A stretch of DNA of 58,693 nt from Candidatus Dactylopiibacterium sp. (GTDB lineage: Bacteria; Pseudomonadota; Gammaproteobacteria; Burkholderiales; Rhodocyclaceae): assembly GCA_031119555.1 (NCBI GenBank), contig JAVHXQ010000019.1:1-58693 (forward strand), written 5' to 3'. The notes below the pieces were generated by a model. It worked only from the letters and a program-made list of their open reading frames with translations. It did not search any database and was not told the origin of the DNA. Shown one piece after another: positions 55,273 through 58,693 of the stretch. The stretch's first letter is position 1. Every line of letters begins with the position of its first letter. The position numbers were made by a program, and so were the translations under genes.

Positions 55273-56079
55273 TCAATCGAATGCGCACAGCATCACGCTG
55301 CCCGCCTTGAACACCGCACAAGCCCGCATGCCATCGCGCAGATCGAGCTCCTGCAGGGATTCACGTGTGATCAGCGCGCTCAGCGAGCGGCCCGAGGGCA
55401 GCGCGAGCACCACTTCCACCGAGACCGGGCCGACGTGCACGCGCGCCACCTCGCCCCACAGCTGGTTGCGGGCCGAGACCCGCAGCGTGTCGTCGGTCAT
55501 GAGGATCACGGCCGAGGAATTGACCCAGGCGTGCAGTTCGCGCCCCAGTTCGAGGCGCATCTGTTCGACGCACTCGCTCGAAACCTGGGCCACGATTTCA
55601 TTCGTCTCGTCGATGCGCAGGCCGACTTCATACGTCACCTCGCCCGCGCGCAGGCTCGTGACCGGCCCGGCGAACTGGTTGCGCGCGCTGGGGGTGACGC
55701 GCATGCCGCGCAGCATCCGCTGCAGGGTCTGCGGATCGGCGTCCGCGTCGGCAAGGCTGCGGCTCAGGCGATCGAGGGCAAGCTGGGTTTCGTTTTCCAT
55801 TGCGCGATATAGCGCAACCAGCCGCCGGCCATAGGGCGTGAGCTGCGCCCCGCCGCCGTTGCGCCCGCCCACCGCGCGCACCACGAGCGGTTGCTCGGCC
55901 AGGTTGTTCATGGCGTCCACTGCGTCCCAGGCCGCTTTGTAAGACAGCGGAATGCTTCTCGCCGCGCGGGAGATGGCGCCATGCTCGGCGATGGCTTCGA
56001 GCAGGCGGATGCGCGTGTCGCCGAGGAAGCTCCCCTGCGCCAGATCCACGCCCAACCGGCCGATCATCTTCGTGTCCAT
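55273..56079 (-). CDS. modE: molybdate-responsive transcriptional regulator ModE
   Basis: Represses mod genes when molybdate is bound. The 268-residue protein has an N-terminal winged helix (GAISRAARSIPLSYKAAWDA, about 35-55) and two tandem Mop/TOBE domains, each opening with SARNQ (about 133 and 204). The ATG at 56079 is chosen because GAGGTGG lies just upstream; an in-frame GTG two codons earlier is possible. The gene starts 6 bases from a 15-bp-arm inverted repeat that matches a ModE box, so autoregulation is expected. Confidence 0.94.
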   Translation of the reverse strand: MDTKMIGRLGVDLAQGSFLGDTRIRLLEAIAEHGAISRAARSIPLSYKAAWDAVDAMNNLAEQPLVVRAVGGRNGGGAQLTPYGRRLVALYRAMENETQLALDRLSRSLADADADPQTLQRMLRGMRVTPSARNQFAGPVTSLRAGEVTYEVGLRIDETNEIVAQVSSECVEQMRLELGRELHAWVNSSAVILMTDDTLRVSARNQLWGEVARVHVGPVSVEVVLALPSGRSLSALITRESLQELDLRDGMRACAVFKAGSVMLCAFD

Positions 56080-56085
56080 GCCCAC

Positions 56086-56123
56086 CTCATTTCGCTATAT
56101 TCGTGATGATATAGCGAAATGAG
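56086..56123. promoter_or_regulatory. ModE operator
   Basis: CTCATTTCGCTATAT (56086-56100) and its exact reverse complement (56109-56123) flank an 8-base spacer. The CGCTATAT...ATATAGCG core resembles the E. coli ModE box (CGTTATAT-type arms). It lies between divergent modE and mop; the left arm touches the modE ribosome site. Confidence 0.85.
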
Positions 56124-56226
56124 AAAAAGGCACCCGGCATGCGCGACGTCACGCTTGTCGCTTGCGCCAGATCAAGACGACAATGCGGCCGCTAGCGTCG
56201 CCCGCTTCACCTTGCCAGGAGTCTCC

Positions 56227-56658
56227 ATGCCCCTCAGCGCCCGCAACGCATTTTCCGGCCGCGTCAGCGCCCTTGCGCTGGGCCCCGTCAGCGCGGAGGT
56301 GGAAATCACCTGTGCCGGCGGCGACCGCTTCGTCGCCACGATCACCACCGCGAGCGCCAGGGCCCTCCATCTGGCACCCGGCGTGGCCGCCACCGCCATC
56401 GTGGATGCCTCGGGCGTGATGCTCGCCACGGGCGCGGACGGCGGCGCCTCCGCCTCGGCCCGCAACCGGCTCGAAGGTATCGTGGCGCAGTGCGTGACCG
56501 GCCCGGTCAGCGCCGAGGTCGCGCTGCGCCTCGCGGGCGGCGGGCTGCTCCACGCCAGCCTCACGCACGATGCCGTGCGCAGGCTGGCACTCGGCGAAGG
56601 CACGCCGGCCACGGCGCTCATCAAGGCTTCGGCGATCATGGTGGGCGTGACCTCCTGA
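56227..56658 (+). CDS. mop: molybdenum-pterin-binding protein with two Mop domains
   Basis: A molbindin-type protein that binds molybdate in the cytoplasm for storage or homeostasis. The 143 residues form two tandem Mop/TOBE domains. Each starts with SARN (residues about 4 and 76) and contains GPVSAEVEI or GPVSAEVAL. AGGAG lies 6 bases before the ATG; the longer open frame upstream would run through the ModE operator. It is divergent from modE and probably repressed by it. Nothing else is in its operon. Confidence 0.92.
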   Translation: MPLSARNAFSGRVSALALGPVSAEVEITCAGGDRFVATITTASARALHLAPGVAATAIVDASGVMLATGADGGASASARNRLEGIVAQCVTGPVSAEVALRLAGGGLLHASLTHDAVRRLALGEGTPATALIKASAIMVGVTS

Positions 56659-56742
56659 GCGCCTCCCCGGGCCCGCGCGCCGGCCCCTCCGTCGTCTGCC
56701 GGCGGCCAGGCATGAGGCGTCCCGGCGGCCATGCCGGCGGGG

Positions 56743-57204
56743 CTACTTCAGATATTTGAGCGGTAGCTCGGTGGTGTACTTGATCTGCTCCATGGCAAAG
56801 GCGGAACTCACGTCCGACAGGCCGGGCAGACGGATGAGCCGCTTGTAGACACCGTCATAGGCCTCGATGTCGGGCACCACCACGCGCATGAGGTAATCGG
56901 TGTCGCCTGCCATGCGATAGACCTCCACCACCTCGGGGATGTCCGCCACCGTTTCACGGAAGCGCGCGACCCACGCCTCGTTGTGCTCGCTGGTGCTGAC
57001 CGACACGAACACCGACACGCCGACGTTGAGCTTCTTGCGATCCAGCACCGCCACGCGGCCACGGATGTAGCCCGTCTCCTCGAGCTTCTGCACGCGTCGC
57101 CAGCAGGCGCTGGAACCGAGCGCCACCGCCTCGGCCAGATCGTTGAGCGAAACCGAACAATTCGCCTGCAGACGGGACAGAATTTCTATGTCGAACTTAT
57201 CCAT
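56743..57204 (-). CDS. Lrp/AsnC-family regulator
   Basis: A 153-residue regulator with the N-terminal helix-turn-helix (DKFDIEILSRLQANCSVSLN, AEAVALGSSACWRRVQKLEE) and the C-terminal RAM ligand-binding domain (EVVEVYRMAGDTDYLMRVVV). It is divergent from the cystathionine beta-lyase-like gene with 133 bp between starts and probably regulates it in response to an amino acid, perhaps a sulfur amino acid (inference). Confidence 0.94.
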   Translation of the reverse strand: MDKFDIEILSRLQANCSVSLNDLAEAVALGSSACWRRVQKLEETGYIRGRVAVLDRKKLNVGVSVFVSVSTSEHNEAWVARFRETVADIPEVVEVYRMAGDTDYLMRVVVPDIEAYDGVYKRLIRLPGLSDVSSAFAMEQIKYTTELPLKYLK

Positions 57205-57337
57205 GCCAAATTCTCACGATACACAGCCAAATGTCAGAAATAATTCCACAAACACATCTTCACCACCGGATCTTTTCGCATAACTTTTCGCCCCCGCCGC
57301 CCTAGGCTGATGTCATCTCCTCACGCCCCCGCATGAC

Positions 57338-58561
57338 ATGACCTCCACGCCCTCCTGCCAGCAGGACACGCTTCTCACCCGCGCCGGCCGCGACCCCGGC
57401 GCCTATGCCGGCTACGTCAACCCGCCGCTGTTCCGCGGTTCGACCATCCTCGCGCGGGATTTCGAAACCTGGGACGACGCCCAGGCTGCTGGCGGCCCCT
57501 ACGCGCGCTACGGACGCTTCGGCTCCCCTTCCATCCGAGCCTTCGAGACCGCGCTCAGCGAGCTCGAGGGTGGCCACGCCAGCCATGTCTTCCCCTCCGG
57601 CCTCGCCGCCTGCACACACGTGCTGATGAGCTTTCTGCGCAGCGGAGACCACGTCCTCATCACCGACAACGTGTATGGCCCGACGCGCAACTTCGCCGAC
57701 CACGTCCTGCGTGACTTCGGCATCGAGGTGGAATACTTTCCGCCAGCACTGGGCGCGGCCATCGGCTCGCGCCTGCGCGCCCGCACACGTCTCGTCTTTC
57801 TGGAAACCCCCGGCTCGCTGACCTTCGAGATGACGGACGTGCCCGCGATCGAGCGCGCCGCCCACGCGGCCGGCGCCCTCGTGGCCATCGACAACTCCTG
57901 GGCGTCGCCGCTGTATTTCAAACCCTTCGAGCACGGCGCGGACATTTCCGTACAGGCCGCCACGAAGTACATCCTTGGTCACTCGGACGCGCTACTGGGA
58001 GCGGTTACATGCAATGAGCATGCCTGGCGAATTTTTCAGCCCCGCATCGGGCTGTTTGGCGCCACGGCCGGACCCGAGGACGTCAATCTGGCGCTGCGCG
58101 GGTTGCGCACGCTGGGCGTGCGTCTGCGCCAGCACTGGCAAAGCGGCCTTGCGCTGGCCACGGCCATGACATGCCACCCCGCCGTCGTGCGCGTCCTCCA
58201 CCCGGCCTTGCCAGGCGACCCCGGGCACGCCCTGTGGAAACGGGATTTTCTCGGCGCCAGCGGCCTCTTCGGCTTCGTGCTCGGAAGCGAACAGAAGCCC
58301 GTCCTGTCGGCCTTTTTCGGCGCGCTGAAGCACTTCGGCATCGGGCTATCCTGGGGCGGCTTCGAAAGCCTGGCGCTGCCCGTGGGGCGCCCCGCCCGCC
58401 TTGCCGGCTGGCATGAGACCGGCACGCTGATACGCATCCACGCCGGCCTGGAAGATCCGCAGGACCTCATCCAGGACATGCTCGCGGCACTGGACGTCGC
58501 CCACGCGCTGGGCGCCTCGGCAAGCAACACCCCGCGCCTGCCGCCCGCGGACAAACCGTAA
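57338..58561 (+). CDS. metC: cystathionine beta-lyase (Cys/Met metabolism PLP enzyme)
   Basis: Cleaves cystathionine to homocysteine, pyruvate and ammonia. The 407-residue protein has the Cys/Met-metabolism PLP signatures YARYGRFGSPSIRAFETALS, FPSGLAACTHVLMSFL, AIDNSWASPLYFKP and the Schiff-base lysine in SVQAATKYILGHSD. Sequence alone does not fully exclude cystathionine gamma-synthase or a related lyase. No Shine-Dalgarno sequence is visible before the ATG. A strong hairpin follows the stop. Confidence 0.88.
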   Translation: MTSTPSCQQDTLLTRAGRDPGAYAGYVNPPLFRGSTILARDFETWDDAQAAGGPYARYGRFGSPSIRAFETALSELEGGHASHVFPSGLAACTHVLMSFLRSGDHVLITDNVYGPTRNFADHVLRDFGIEVEYFPPALGAAIGSRLRARTRLVFLETPGSLTFEMTDVPAIERAAHAAGALVAIDNSWASPLYFKPFEHGADISVQAATKYILGHSDALLGAVTCNEHAWRIFQPRIGLFGATAGPEDVNLALRGLRTLGVRLRQHWQSGLALATAMTCHPAVVRVLHPALPGDPGHALWKRDFLGASGLFGFVLGSEQKPVLSAFFGALKHFGIGLSWGGFESLALPVGRPARLAGWHETGTLIRIHAGLEDPQDLIQDMLAALDVAHALGASASNTPRLPPADKP

Positions 58562-58565
58562 AGGT

Positions 58566-58590
58566 GGAGAGCGGCGTCACGCCTCTCTCC
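58566..58590 (+). other. hairpin after metC
   Basis: GGAGAG-C-GGCG / CGCC-T-CTCTCC forms a 10-bp stem with one mismatch and a TCA loop, 4 bases after the metC stop. No T-run follows. The remaining 103 bases to the window end show no gene. Confidence 0.45.
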
Positions 58591-58693
58591 GAGCGCTCCC
58601 GGAACCGACGTCACCACATAAACCCGCTCGTCAGCAAATGGACTGCCCCCGAAATCAGGACACTTTGCAGCCTCACATTGAGGCCTGCTCAAA

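Overview
The window is chromosomal DNA from a high-GC betaproteobacterium. Burkholderiales, and within it an Alcaligenaceae-like (Bordetella/Achromobacter/Pigmentiphaga-type) genome, is my best guess. This is inferred from a dense coding layout, a Coq7-type ubiquinone hydroxylase, the gene run xseB-ispA-dxs-folE2, DUF2917/LysR pairs, a ModE/Mop system and GC-rich codon use. There is no taxonomic marker such as 16S rRNA. I found no tRNA, rRNA, CRISPR array, insertion sequence or prophage.

Region 1 (1-12.0 kb) is part of a type VI secretion system (T6SS) cluster. vgrG, tssC and tssB run leftwards; tssK, tssL, an OmpA-domain membrane protein, hcp and clpV run rightwards from an AT-rich divergent promoter region. 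tssA/E/F/G/J and a full tssM are absent and presumably lie left of position 1. Region 2 (12-15 kb) holds glutathione peroxidase, trmA and a LacI-family repressor. Region 3 (15-20.7 kb) is a compact pectin/rhamnogalacturonan-type catabolic unit: a signal-less lyase-like propeller protein, a large periplasmic binding protein and a signal-less GH28 enzyme. Two matching palindromes lie between the repressor gene and this unit. Region 4 (20.7-23.3 kb) has a DUF2917/LysR pair, a DUF2846 lipoprotein and a DUF2726 protein.

Region 5 (23.3-27.3 kb) is the sulfate ABC transporter (sbp-cysT-cysW-cysA, leftward) with an intrinsic terminator between the binding protein and the permeases. Region 6 (27.4-38.3 kb) is housekeeping: Rieske oxygenase, xseB-ispA-dxs-folE2, rpsI/rplM, a strongly structured candidate small RNA with its own promoter and terminator, coq7-rppH, proS, a lytic transglycosylase and a small lipoprotein. 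Region 7 (38.3-46 kb) holds a FadL-type porin, a polar amino acid ABC transporter, an N-carbamoyl-amino-acid hydrolase coupled to an orotate phosphoribosyltransferase-like protein, and a LysR regulator.

Region 8 (46-58.7 kb) carries a YXWGXW-type secreted protein, the zinc transporter znuCBA with a Zur-like operator nested in a near-consensus promoter, an Hsp70-like protein, a diguanylate cyclase, the molybdate operon modEABC with a 15-bp-arm ModE operator and a divergent Mop protein, and an Lrp/cystathionine beta-lyase pair.

A recurring design is a strong hairpin directly after a cistron whose product is needed in excess (hcp, the family 5 binding protein, sulfate-binding protein, and more weakly the family 3 binding protein). 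The most notable unexplained element is the candidate small RNA at 33703-33835, with nested stems and a C/U-rich anti-Shine-Dalgarno stretch.
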